From an uncultured Bacteroidales bacterium (GTDB taxonomy: Bacteria > Bacteroidota > Bacteroidia > Bacteroidales > Tenuifilaceae), in contig CALGIR010000130.1 of NCBI GenBank assembly GCA_937915475.1, positions 1 through 16,926 on the forward strand: 16,926 bases of DNA, given 5' to 3'. Positions 1 through 7,124 of this stretch are shown in pieces (positions within the stretch are counted from its first letter, which is position 1; each line of letters begins with the position of its first letter). The position numbers and the translations under genes were made by a program. The notes under the pieces are model-generated. The model was given only the letters and a program-made list of their open reading frames with translations. It ran no database searches and was not told where the DNA came from.

Positions 1-325
1 GTTGCCATAGCTCAGGGGTCATTTTCTTTAAGGAGCTATCGCGGGTAATTCCTGCATTATTTATCAGTATATCAATCTTTCCGTATTTTGCTATAACAGC
101 TTTGGTTGCAGCTTCAATTTCCTCATAATTTGCTGTATTAACCTTAGCAAAAACTACAGTTTTGCCTTCAGCTGTTTGTTCTTTGGCAAATTCATTACCA
201 CGAGTATCATCTAAATCCCAAATAATGGTAGTTGCACCCTCGGCAGCAAATCTTGCTGCGGTAGCAGCACCAATACCTGCTGCGCCACCTGTTATGATGG
301 CTACTTTTTTATCGAGTCTTTTCAT
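1..325 (-). CDS. SDR-family oxidoreductase, acetoacetyl-CoA/3-oxoacyl reductase-like (partial, C-terminus outside window)
   Basis: The visible 108 residues are the N-terminal Rossmann half of a classical short-chain dehydrogenase/reductase. The dinucleotide-binding TGGAAGIG motif lies at residues 12-19 and the NNAG motif at 89-92. The catalytic Ser-Tyr-Lys lies beyond the window edge. Asp37 at the end of the second beta strand (IIWDLDD) is typical of NAD(H)- rather than NADP(H)-preferring SDRs. The best functional guess comes from context: it is last in a co-directional run with a CoA-transferase subunit, a thiolase and an (R)-enoyl-CoA hydratase, so an acetoacetyl-CoA reductase making (R)-3-hydroxybutyryl-CoA fits. 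A FabG-type 3-oxoacyl-ACP reductase or another alcohol dehydrogenase is possible. The ATG is at 325-323. A 109-bp gap with a long hairpin separates it from the hydratase, so it may be transcribed or processed separately. Confidence 0.85.
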   Translation of the reverse strand, partial: MKRLDKKVAIITGGAAGIGAATAARFAAEGATTIIWDLDDTRGNEFAKEQTAEGKTVVFAKVNTANYEEIEAATKAVIAKYGKIDILINNAGITRDSSLKKMTPELWQ

Positions 326-362
326 GAGAAAGTATTTTAGTTAAGTTGTTGGTTTAATGGAA

Positions 363-408
363 CACCCATGTGATGCGGTTTAATCGTGTAAATTGCATTA
401 CATGGGTG
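363..408. other. 46-nt imperfect hairpin between the hydratase and SDR genes
   Basis: Arms 363-382 and 389-408 form a 20-bp stem with a 6-nt loop. The outer 9 bp (CACCCATGT / ACATGGGTG) are perfect. Three positions (372/399, 377/394, 378/393) are G-T pairs on the plus strand, hence C-A mismatches in the minus-strand transcript. No strong T tract follows on the minus strand, so it is not a convincing terminator for the acyl-CoA operon. It could be an RNA-processing or attenuation element. Confidence 0.5.
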
Positions 409-434
409 CTCTAATAATATTTGTTTAGGTTAGT

Positions 435-839
435 TTAAACAAATTGCTTGTCGTGTTTAAGTTTGGCCGTACCTTTAATACAAGTGGTTCCATCAGAACT
501 TACCAGCGAGCAATTGATAATACCGATATGTTTTTCAGTATTTACTTCCATTACCTCAAAGCGAGCCTCGTATTGCACATCAACAAAAACGGGAGCAAAG
601 AACTTCATCTCCTGTGATAGGTAGATGGTTCCTTCTCCTGGGAAAAGAGTACCAAAAACCATGGAGAAAACTGCTCCAGACAGGAAACCATGTACAATAG
701 GTTTTTTAAAGATGGTTTTGGAGGCGTATTCTTGGTCAAGATGGATTGGGTTGAAATCGCGAGTTACCTCGGCAAACTTTACCACATCAGCCTGCGTAAA
801 CTTCACTTTATGGGTGTAAGTATCTCCTTGTTTTATCAT
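435..839 (-). CDS. MaoC/PhaJ-type (R)-specific enoyl-CoA hydratase
   Basis: This is a 134-residue single hot-dog-fold protein, the usual size of PhaJ-like hydratases. The hydratase motif is clear: Asp28 and His33 in RDFNPIHLD match the catalytic Asp/His pair of (R)-specific enoyl-CoA hydratases, followed by A-x-x-T-x-F and KPIVHGFLSG. The family adds water to trans-2-enoyl-CoA to give (R)-3-hydroxyacyl-CoA, and the reverse. The gene is 34 bp downstream of a thiolase and upstream of an SDR reductase. This places it at crotonyl-CoA / (R)-3-hydroxybutyryl-CoA interconversion in butanoate metabolism, or in polyhydroxyalkanoate supply if a synthase exists elsewhere. Chain-length preference cannot be read from the sequence. 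A short MaoC dehydratase for another substrate is the main alternative. Confidence 0.9.
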   Translation of the reverse strand: MIKQGDTYTHKVKFTQADVVKFAEVTRDFNPIHLDQEYASKTIFKKPIVHGFLSGAVFSMVFGTLFPGEGTIYLSQEMKFFAPVFVDVQYEARFEVMEVNTEKHIGIINCSLVSSDGTTCIKGTAKLKHDKQFV

Positions 840-873
840 AGTAGTAAATGTTTTAATTTAGAACTGATGGCTA

Positions 874-2079
874 TTAAACCTTTTTAAGGATAAGGGCCGT
901 TCCCATTCCTCCTCCAATGCAAAGCGATGCCATGCCGATGGATTTACCACTTCGTTTCATTTCGTGAATTAAGCTAACGGTAATGCGATTACCTGAGGCA
1001 CCAATTGGGTGACCAAGGGCAATTGCTCCACCATTTAGGTTGCAATTTTTAGTGAACCAATCGGCGGTTACACCGTGGTCTTGGCAAAGTTGCTTGATAA
1101 CACCAAGAGATTGGGCCGAAAAGGCCTCGTTTAGTTCAAGTACCTCAATATCGGTTAGCTTCATGCCTGCCTTTTTCAGAGCATTTGCAATGGCCGGAAC
1201 GGGGCCCATCCCCATAATTGAGGGGTCAACACCGCCTTGACCACTTGCAATAATCTCGGCCAATGGGGTTAAGCCATATTTGGCCACAGCCTCCTCAGAA
1301 GCAACAAGAACAAATGATGCTCCATCGTTTATACCAGAAGCATTACCCGCTGTAACTGTTCCGTCCTTTTTAAATGCAGGACGAAGCTTAGCTAACTTTT
1401 CAGGGTTAGTGGTGCGGTTTACAAACTCGTCGGTATCAAAAAATGTGGTTTCTCTTCTGGTAACTACTTCAACGGGAACAATTTCTTCTTTAAATCTACC
1501 AGCATCAATTGCGGCAGCTGCTTTTTGCTGTGAGGCGTATGCAAATGCATCCTGCTCTTCGCGGGTAAGATTATATTTGTCAGCAATGTTTTCGGCAGTA
1601 ATACCCATGTGGTATCCTTCAAATGCATCGGTTAGGCCATCGGTTACCATGTGGTCAACGGCTGCAATATTACCCATTTTGTATCCATTGCGAACGGAAC
1701 CCGGTAGAACAAAACCTGCACCTGACATGGACTCGGTTCCCCCAGCAAGAATTAGGTTTGCCTCTCCTGCCTTGATGCTCGAAACCGCATTAATAATCGA
1801 TTTCATGCCACTTCCGCAAATCATATTCACTCCATAAGCGGGAACTTCAGCAGGAATACCTGCATTAACGGCAGCTTGACGGGCAATACCCTGCTTTTGA
1901 CCAGCCATTAGGATGTTACCAACAATAACCTCATCTAGTTTTGACGGGTCTATTTTAGTTTCGGCAAGAATGTTTTTTATAACGGTGGAAGCTAAATCGG
2001 CTGCAGATACATTAGCAATTGCTCCTAGGAATTTACCAACAGCTGTTCGCTTAGCGGCAACAATATAAACTTTACTCAT
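874..2079 (-). CDS. Acetyl-CoA acetyltransferase (thiolase, type II biosynthetic-like)
   Basis: A complete 401-residue thiolase. The nucleophilic Cys88 sits in MICGSGMKS, the NEAF motif at 317-320 gives the oxyanion-hole Asn317, His357 is in ALGHPIGASG, and the proton-shuttling Cys387 is in CIGGGMGTA. Length and motifs match acetoacetyl-CoA thiolases (AtoB/ThlA/PhaA group). These carry out the reversible Claisen condensation of two acetyl-CoA, or the thiolysis of acetoacetyl-CoA. The gene starts 4 bp after the CoA-transferase beta subunit stops, so the two are almost certainly co-transcribed and translationally linked. Direction is not determined by sequence: with the CoA-transferase it would degrade acetoacetate to acetyl-CoA, with the reductase and hydratase it would build C4 units. 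A longer-chain 3-ketoacyl-CoA thiolase is less likely given the neighbours. Confidence 0.96.
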   Translation of the reverse strand: MSKVYIVAAKRTAVGKFLGAIANVSAADLASTVIKNILAETKIDPSKLDEVIVGNILMAGQKQGIARQAAVNAGIPAEVPAYGVNMICGSGMKSIINAVSSIKAGEANLILAGGTESMSGAGFVLPGSVRNGYKMGNIAAVDHMVTDGLTDAFEGYHMGITAENIADKYNLTREEQDAFAYASQQKAAAAIDAGRFKEEIVPVEVVTRRETTFFDTDEFVNRTTNPEKLAKLRPAFKKDGTVTAGNASGINDGASFVLVASEEAVAKYGLTPLAEIIASGQGGVDPSIMGMGPVPAIANALKKAGMKLTDIEVLELNEAFSAQSLGVIKQLCQDHGVTADWFTKNCNLNGGAIALGHPIGASGNRITVSLIHEMKRSGKSIGMASLCIGGGMGTALILKKV

Positions 2080-2083
2080 AGTT

Positions 2084-2743
2084 CTATTTTTTTATGGGTT
2101 TAATATCTTCAGAAATAATTAGTTTGGCATCTGTAGCGGCTTGTACCTCTTCAACAGTAAACTCTGGGTTTATTTCTTTGAGAACAATGCCCTCAGGGGT
2201 AATCTCCATAACACCCATTTCTGTAATAATGAGGTTTACCTGACCTTCGGCTGTTAAAGGGAGATTACACTCCTTCATAATTTTATGCCTTCCCTTAGCG
2301 GTGTGCTCCATGGCAAGTATTACTTTTTTTGCGCCTATAAGCAAATCCATTGCTCCGCCCATTCCTGGGGTTAGTTTTCCAGGAATCATCCAGTTGGCAA
2401 GATTCCCTTTTTCATCAACCTGAAGAGCACCAAGAATTGTTGCGTCCACATGGCCTCCGCGGATAATGCCAAAAGAGGTAGCAGTGTCAAAGCACGACGC
2501 TCCTGCGGTTAACGACACAAAGCCACCTCCCGCATTCGATAAGTTTTTATCCTCTTTACCAGGAGCAGGGGTTGGGCCAAGGCCAATCAATCCGTTTTCA
2601 CTCTGTAGAATTACATTTACTCCTTTGGGAATAAACTCAGGGACAACTGTAGGTAAACCAATACCAAGGTTAACCAAATCACCATCATTTAGTTCTAAAG
2701 CCGCTCTTCGGGCAATAGTTTCACGTATCTGTTGTTTGTCCAT
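2084..2743 (-). CDS. 3-oxoacid CoA-transferase subunit B (AtoA/ScoB/CtfB-like)
   Basis: The 219-residue protein matches the beta subunit of class I CoA-transferases. The SENGLIGLGP motif supplies the catalytic Glu49 that forms the glutamyl-CoA thioester. The N-terminal GDLVNLGIGLPT segment and the later GGAMDLLIGAKKVI and NLIITEMGV segments are also family hallmarks. The enzyme moves CoA between acetyl/succinyl-CoA and acetoacetate (or butyrate). These enzymes need an alpha subunit (AtoD/ScoA, with a GxGGF-type CoA-binding region), which normally sits directly upstream. Here the upstream 356 bp holds no such gene and the next gene is divergent hcp. The partner must be encoded to the left of the window or elsewhere. 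It is first in a minus-strand operon, with a -7 element at 2799-2806. Confidence 0.93.
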   Translation of the reverse strand: MDKQQIRETIARRAALELNDGDLVNLGIGLPTVVPEFIPKGVNVILQSENGLIGLGPTPAPGKEDKNLSNAGGGFVSLTAGASCFDTATSFGIIRGGHVDATILGALQVDEKGNLANWMIPGKLTPGMGGAMDLLIGAKKVILAMEHTAKGRHKIMKECNLPLTAEGQVNLIITEMGVMEITPEGIVLKEINPEFTVEEVQAATDAKLIISEDIKPIKK

Positions 2744-2798
2744 AATAATTTCTGGTTTGATAAAAGCGTTTATTAAATTAGTAAAATGAATTTGGAAA

Positions 2799-2806
2799 CA
2801 AAGATA
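2799..2806 (-). promoter_or_regulatory. Bacteroidetes -7 element for the CoA-transferase/thiolase operon
   Basis: On the minus strand the sequence reads TATCTTTG, an exact match to TAnnTTTG. A poor -33 (TTCG, 2824-2827) lies 17 bp upstream. Transcription would begin near 2792, giving a leader of about 50 nt before the ATG at 2743. Confidence 0.55.
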
Positions 2807-2891
2807 AACAAATTATCTGTACACGAAGGTACAAGTTTATACCCTCGTCCCTTCCCTTTTGAAAATAGTTTACTGTTAGGTGGTATCCAAA

Positions 2892-2899
2892 TAGTTTTG
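2892..2899 (+). promoter_or_regulatory. Candidate -7 element (TAGTTTTG), distal hcp promoter
   Basis: Exact TAnnTTTG match, but without a good -33 TTTG at the usual distance. If used, the hcp leader would be about 190 nt and would include the 39-codon open frame. Confidence 0.3.
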
Positions 2900-2963
2900 C
2901 ACTTTCATTTGGTAAATGCAGGGTTACAGAGTTATGGAATTGGAGAGTAAAATGACGGGGAGG

Positions 2964-2996
2964 TTTGGATATTTTAATGCTTCAAACTATCTTTAC
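2964..2996 (+). promoter_or_regulatory. Candidate proximal hcp promoter (TTTG-N21-TATCTTTA)
   Basis: A -33 TTTG at 2964-2967 and a one-mismatch -7 element TATCTTTA at 2989-2996 are 21 bp apart, within the Bacteroidetes range. The leader to the ATG at 3100 would be about 95 nt and would contain the TTATG-N5-CATAA repeat at 3045-3059, a possible regulator site. Confidence 0.35.
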
Positions 2997-3099
2997 ACAC
3001 GGGGTGACGAATTATCTCCATTCTCCTGTTCATTCTGCATCCCCTTATGCTAGCCATAAACACAATAAAAGAATATATTAACCCTAAAATTGAGAATAT

Positions 3100-4737
3100 A
3101 TGAGTATGTACTGTAATCAATGCCAAGAGACGGCCAAAAACATTGCCTGTACCATTAATGGAGTTTGCGGAAAGAAGGAGCCGACAGCAAATCTTCAGGA
3201 TTTACTGATGTATGCATGTCAGGGTCTCTCCTATGCTACAATTGAAGCAAGAAAGAAGGGAATTGATACCAATGCTGAAAGTAAGCATATTACAAATTGT
3301 CTGTTTATGACAATTACCAATGCAAACTTTGATGATATTTCAATTCTTAAAGCAATAAAAGATTGCAACAGCTATCGTGATGCATTGAAAGGTAAAGTTA
3401 AAATTACTGAAACCCATGATTCTATTAATTGGAAAGCATCAGCTGACGTAGAGTATTACGAGAAAGCAAACCATGTAGGCACTCTTACCTATGACACGAA
3501 TGAGGATGTTCGTTCGCTGAAGCAATATGTGCTTTTTGGTATAAAAGGGGTTTCGGCTTATGTTGAGCATGCTTTTAATCTGGGTTATGAGCAGCAGGAT
3601 ATTTATAATTTTATGGAAGAGACATTGGTTATGATTACAAAACCAATGGACTTGAACGGTATGTTAGACTGGGTAATGAAAACCGGCGAATGCGGTGTTA
3701 AGGCAATGGCCATACTCGATAAGGCAAATACCTCAACCTACGGAAATCCAGAGATTTCAAAAGTAAATATAGGTGTTGGAAAGAATCCAGGTATCCTTAT
3801 CAGTGGGCACGACCTTAAAGACCTAGAGCAGCTGTTAATTCAAACCGAAGGTAAAGGCATAGACATCTATACCCACTCCGAAATGCTGCCGGCTCACGCT
3901 TATCCATCATTAAAAAAATACAAACATCTTGTTGGAAACTATGGTAATGCCTGGCATAGGCAACTTGAGGAGTTTGAAACATTTAATGGTCCCATTCTTT
4001 TTACTACAAACTGCCTTGTTCCACCAAGAAAATCGACTACATATAACGAAAGAGTTTTTACAACTGGTGCTACAGGAATGCCAGAGTGGAAGAGAATTGA
4101 CAAGAAATTAGCCAATGGGCATAAAGATTTCTCGGAAATTATTGCACTAGCCAAATCATGCAAAGCACCTACAGCCATTGAGAATGGCGAACTCACCATT
4201 GGGTTTGCACACAATCAGGTACTGGCACTTGCCGATAAAATTTTGGATGCCGTAAATTCTGGCGCAATTAAAAAACTTGTTGTAATGTCGGGTTGCGATG
4301 CAAGGCAGAAAACCCGCGAGTACTATACAGAATTTGCGAAGCAGCTACCCAAGGATACCGTAATCCTTACGTCGGGTTGTGCAAAATATCGCTACAACAA
4401 GCTTCAGCTAGGCGATATTAATGGAATACCAAGGGTTTTAGACGCCGGACAATGCAACGATAGCTACTCATGGGCTCTTGTTGCGCTTAAGCTAAAAGAG
4501 GTGTTAAATCTCGACGATATCAATAAGCTTCCAATTGTTTTCAACATTGCTTGGTACGAGCAAAAAGCCATAATTGTTCATTTGGCTCTACTCTATTTGG
4601 GAATTAAAAATACGCATATCGGGCCAACGCTGCCTGGCTTTATGACTCCTAATGTTCTGAAAGTAGTTCAGGAAAATTTTGGAGTACAGACCATTACAAC
4701 CGTTGATGAGGATATGAAAATTTTCAACCTTAATTAA
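3100..4737 (+). CDS. hcp: Hybrid-cluster protein Hcp (class I, [4Fe-4S] type)
   Basis: A full 545-residue hybrid-cluster (prismane) protein. The N-terminal cysteines are C5-x2-C8-x8-C17-x5-C23, the spacing of class I enzymes from anaerobes that hold a [4Fe-4S] cluster, unlike the enterobacterial class II spacing. All hybrid-cluster ligands are present: His237, Glu261, Cys305, Cys399 (persulfide position), Cys427, Cys452 and Glu487. Their mutual spacings are the same as in the Desulfovibrio protein as I recall it. The family was annotated as hydroxylamine reductase; later work supports reduction of nitric oxide to nitrous oxide and protein S-nitrosylation roles. It acts in the cytoplasm. A second in-frame ATG at 3106 would give MYCNQCQET, aligning exactly with typical Hcp starts, so the true start may be there. 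The gene for a BFD protein follows 12 bp downstream. Confidence 0.98.
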   Translation: MSMYCNQCQETAKNIACTINGVCGKKEPTANLQDLLMYACQGLSYATIEARKKGIDTNAESKHITNCLFMTITNANFDDISILKAIKDCNSYRDALKGKVKITETHDSINWKASADVEYYEKANHVGTLTYDTNEDVRSLKQYVLFGIKGVSAYVEHAFNLGYEQQDIYNFMEETLVMITKPMDLNGMLDWVMKTGECGVKAMAILDKANTSTYGNPEISKVNIGVGKNPGILISGHDLKDLEQLLIQTEGKGIDIYTHSEMLPAHAYPSLKKYKHLVGNYGNAWHRQLEEFETFNGPILFTTNCLVPPRKSTTYNERVFTTGATGMPEWKRIDKKLANGHKDFSEIIALAKSCKAPTAIENGELTIGFAHNQVLALADKILDAVNSGAIKKLVVMSGCDARQKTREYYTEFAKQLPKDTVILTSGCAKYRYNKLQLGDINGIPRVLDAGQCNDSYSWALVALKLKEVLNLDDINKLPIVFNIAWYEQKAIIVHLALLYLGIKNTHIGPTLPGFMTPNVLKVVQENFGVQTITTVDEDMKIFNLN

Positions 4738-4749
4738 ATCTTTGTAAAA

Positions 4750-4929
4750 ATGGAAAAGGATAATTTGATTTGCAATTGTAATGAGATTTATGAAAGCGAG
4801 ATTGTGAAAGCAATCAAGGAAAAAGGACTAAAAACGGTTGAAGAGGTAGGGGATGAAACTACGGCAGGCACTATTTGTGGTCAATGTGTGGATGATATAC
4901 AGGACATTCTTGATGAGGTAAACAAGTAG
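4750..4929 (+). CDS. Small BFD-like [2Fe-2S] ferredoxin (59 aa)
   Basis: This short gene encodes 59 residues beginning MEKDNLICNCNE. It has the cysteine pattern C8-x-C10 ... C43-x2-C46 (CNC and CGQC) of the BFD-like [2Fe-2S] domain found in bacterioferritin-associated ferredoxin and in NirB/NasB-type reductases. Between them lie two short helical segments (EIVKAIKEKGLKTVEEVG) typical of the fold. It starts 12 bp after hcp and ends 14 bp before a strong terminator, so hcp and this gene form a closed two-gene operon. By inference it passes electrons to Hcp, filling the role of Hcr, which is not encoded here. A role as an Fe-S or redox sensor is an alternative. Family assignment is confident; the partner is inferred from position only. 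Confidence 0.9.
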   Translation: MEKDNLICNCNEIYESEIVKAIKEKGLKTVEEVGDETTAGTICGQCVDDIQDILDEVNK

Positions 4930-4943
4930 TAATGCAGTATAAG

Positions 4944-4988
4944 AAACATCCCTGTTAACGCCGTTAACAGGGATGTTTTATTTTTTTA
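4944..4988 (+). terminator. Rho-independent terminator of the hcp operon
   Basis: A perfect 16-bp inverted repeat (AAACATCCCTGTTAAC at 4944-4959, its complement at 4963-4978) with a 3-nt loop GCC is followed by a T-rich tract to 4987. It closes the plus-strand hcp unit before the convergent DUF2147 gene. Confidence 0.92.
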
Positions 4989-5019
4989 CATTCATCAACA
5001 TATTGGCGGAATAGGGAAG

Positions 5020-5457
5020 TTATTTATCTCTTACCCATGTTTGAGTTCTGCCTATCCAGCCGCGTTTATCCAATGACCCGCGTATTTTAAGGTCAGTAGT
5101 TTTTGCATCGTAAGTCATAGAACAATAGTATACTTTGCCGTTCTTAGGGTCAAGTATTGTACCGCCCACCAGCTCATCCCCTTTTAATTCCAAGTCGTTT
5201 ACGATAATCATTCCCAGAATAGGTTTGTTTTTATTCGCTCCTTCACATTCTGTGCATAGTTTGTCGGGGTTTTTAAATAGTGTTTCTATTTTTCCGTAAT
5301 ATTTACCGTTTGTAGCTTTGTAAATATAAACGATAGATTTTGCCGTGCCATCTTCATCGTCAATAGTTTTCCATTTCCCTAAAATTTTGTCAACCTGTGA
5401 AAAACCGCTTAACGAAAAGGCAATAAGCGCAAGAATTAAGATACATGTCTTTTTCAT
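5020..5457 (-). CDS. DUF2147 domain-containing secreted protein
   Basis: 145 residues. An N-terminal signal peptide (MKKTCILILALIAFSLSGFSQ, cleavage near residue 20) is followed by a DUF2147 domain filling the rest. Recognised family marks are GKWKTIDDEDG near residue 27, SIVYIY, GKYYGKI, the paired cysteines in CTECEG (about 69-72), GTILDPKNGKVYY near 110, and the closing RGWIGRTQTWVR. The family is secreted to the periplasm or envelope and has a lipocalin-like beta fold; its biochemical role is not established. The gene stands alone, convergent with the hcp unit and divergent from the deacylase homologue. A weak -7-like TAGCTTTA lies at 5484-5491 on the minus strand. Confidence 0.9.
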   Translation of the reverse strand: MKKTCILILALIAFSLSGFSQVDKILGKWKTIDDEDGTAKSIVYIYKATNGKYYGKIETLFKNPDKLCTECEGANKNKPILGMIIVNDLELKGDELVGGTILDPKNGKVYYCSMTYDAKTTDLKIRGSLDKRGWIGRTQTWVRDK

Positions 5458-5790
5458 AAGAAATATTTTTAAGGTTAGTAGTATAAAGCTATGTGAAATT
5501 TACGTAACTACCAGCAAGAAGATATTAAAGTTAAGGTTTAATTGGGATTAATACGCAGAACATTAATCAATGAGTATTTTAAAAATCGGTAAATACTGCC
5601 TGTTTCGGTTGTAAATGATATTAAAAACAATGGTAGCTCAGCAGCATTTGGGGAACTGGTCACAAAAACTTAAAGGGATGGTCGTTTTGTGTCAGTTTGT
5701 CTCTTTTATTAAAAAGTGGCAGCTATTTAAAATCAATTTGGGAATGGTACTGAATTTGATGTAGGGTTAAATTCTAATTAGGATAGAATT
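5458..5790. other. 333-bp divergent intergenic region without a recognisable gene
   Basis: The stretch lies between divergent genes. I see no exact TAnnTTTG element on either strand. Nearest are TAGCTTTA (minus, 5484-5491) and TGAATTTG (plus, 5751-5758). A 49-codon open frame at 5615-5764 has no recognisable features. No strong repeat is seen. Confidence 0.5.
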
Positions 5791-6927
5791 GTGAGAAAGT
5801 TGATTGCAGTATTTTTAATTCTTGGAATAGCTTCGGTTGCATATAGCCAAAGAGAACGAAATTATAGTTTGTTTATTGAGAATGTATTCTCTCAGGGAGA
5901 AGTACTTAAAACAAACGACTTTGTAAGAGGATTAAATCAAAAAGGAATTCCTATTAGCGATTTTACGGCCTCAGACACCCGTGTTGGTTGGCAGACACAA
6001 GGGACAAAGCAGTGGCACCATAATCTTAAGTTACCCTACTATGGGATAGGCTTTTTTAATAGCCTGTTTTCTCATAAAGAGGAAATTGGACATCCAACGG
6101 CACTTTATTTTTTCTTTGGAGGGCCGTTCTCAAGCAAGCTAAAATCCTCATTCGATTACGAGTTTGGCTTTGGCTTAAGCTCCAATTGGAAACCATACGA
6201 TGAGTTAGAGAATCCGTTTAATCTAGCTATTGGTTCTTACATGAATGCATTTATCGATTTAAAAATAGGGTACTCGTGGTATTTGGGCAAGAAGTTTAGC
6301 CTAAATGCGGGGGTTAGGGCAACCCACTTTTCGAATGGCGCATTAAGGCATCCCAATTCTGGGATTAACCTTTTCTCTCCGTTTATAGGTTTGCGGTATG
6401 ACTTTATTGCAAGAGAAGACTTAATTAATTCAGTGCCAACTCCCGAGCAGGATGCACCTACAGAAGAGTTTTATATCGGTATTGTGCTAGGTGAAAGGTC
6501 TGTAAAACATACTGTTACACGTAATATTAAGAGTGTTTCACTTAAGAGTCTTTCTTTGGGATACCTAAAGCCGGGTGGAGGAGTATTTAGGTATGGGCTT
6601 GGACTAGATGTGGGCATAGATGAAAATAGGTGGATTACCGTGAAGGAAGACAGTGTTGAATTGGCCCCGTTTAAAAACCAACTGTTTTTAGGAATTGCAC
6701 CTATCGGGCAGTTTAGGGTAAATCGGCTTGCGTTACAGGCTGGGGTTGGGTACGAACTGCTGAGTGGAGGCAAATTTGTTAAAAATCAATTTTATCAGCG
6801 GGTTGGCTTACGGTACTATTTGTCCGACCAACTGTTTGCAGGGATTGCCATTAAGGCAACTAATTTTAGCAGAGCTGATTATATTGAATGGAGTTTGGGG
6901 TTTAATTTGAAAAGGGCAAAAGATTAA
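5791..6927 (+). CDS. Acyloxyacyl hydrolase / PagL-like lipid A deacylase homologue, outer-membrane barrel
   Basis: 378 residues with a GTG start and a signal peptide ending near Gln20 (MRKLIAVFLILGIASVAYSQ). The N-terminal half contains the PagL-type active-site segment ATHFSNGALRHPNSGIN: His179 and Ser181 match the catalytic His and Ser of Pseudomonas PagL (HYSN). The residue aligned with the catalytic Glu (14 after the His) is Asn193. Alternating aromatic/glycine strands and the GLRY(D/Y) segments indicate an outer-membrane beta-barrel. The C-terminal half (about 225-375) adds further strands, ending RYYLSDQLFAGIAIKATNFS, which faintly echoes the active-site strand without its His. This long form is common in Bacteroidota. 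PagL enzymes remove the 3-O-acyl chain of lipid A. Activity here is uncertain because of the Glu-to-Asn change. The gene is monocistronic. Confidence 0.82.
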   Translation: MRKLIAVFLILGIASVAYSQRERNYSLFIENVFSQGEVLKTNDFVRGLNQKGIPISDFTASDTRVGWQTQGTKQWHHNLKLPYYGIGFFNSLFSHKEEIGHPTALYFFFGGPFSSKLKSSFDYEFGFGLSSNWKPYDELENPFNLAIGSYMNAFIDLKIGYSWYLGKKFSLNAGVRATHFSNGALRHPNSGINLFSPFIGLRYDFIAREDLINSVPTPEQDAPTEEFYIGIVLGERSVKHTVTRNIKSVSLKSLSLGYLKPGGGVFRYGLGLDVGIDENRWITVKEDSVELAPFKNQLFLGIAPIGQFRVNRLALQAGVGYELLSGGKFVKNQFYQRVGLRYYLSDQLFAGIAIKATNFSRADYIEWSLGFNLKRAKD

Positions 6928-7073
6928 AAGACAGTTTTTTTGCAATGGGTTTGCATTGTGTAATATAATCAGTCAGAATAGATTGAACCCCAATATAGGT
7001 TTTTGCCAGTCAGAGTGTTCGGAATAGCAAGTTTCAATTATCCGATATTAATAAGATTTCTAGGGTATTATAT

Positions 7074-7102
7074 AAAAAAAGGGAATCCAAATCAGATTCC
7101 CT
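7074..7102 (-). terminator. Rho-independent terminator of the barrel/lipoprotein unit
   Basis: On the minus strand, GGGAATC/GATTCCC arms (7095-7101 and 7081-7087, 7-nt loop) are followed by seven T residues (A7 at 7074-7080 on the plus strand). It lies 22 bp beyond the lipoprotein stop codon. Confidence 0.85.
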
Positions 7103-7124
7103 CTTTCTCGTTAATTGCTCACAC

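Larger units (their letters stand above)
2744..3099. other. 356-bp divergent intergenic region between the CoA-transferase operon and hcp
   Basis: It holds outward promoter candidates for both sides (listed separately), a 5-5-5 inverted repeat TTATG-ctagc-CATAA at 3045-3059 in the probable hcp leader, a GTGAC half-site near 3004, and a 39-codon open frame at 2934-3053 of doubtful status. No full-length gene is visible. The length is generous for Bacteroidales and fits regulated expression of hcp. Confidence 0.6.

Noticed and set aside
1280..1837. 185-codon plus-strand open frame
   Set aside because: It lies wholly antisense to the thiolase, which has all catalytic residues. Its low-complexity S/T/A-rich translation is a shadow of that gene.
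5615..5764. 49-codon open frame in the gap before the PagL-like gene
   Set aside because: No signal peptide, domain or recognisable motif, and no clear promoter; treated as chance.
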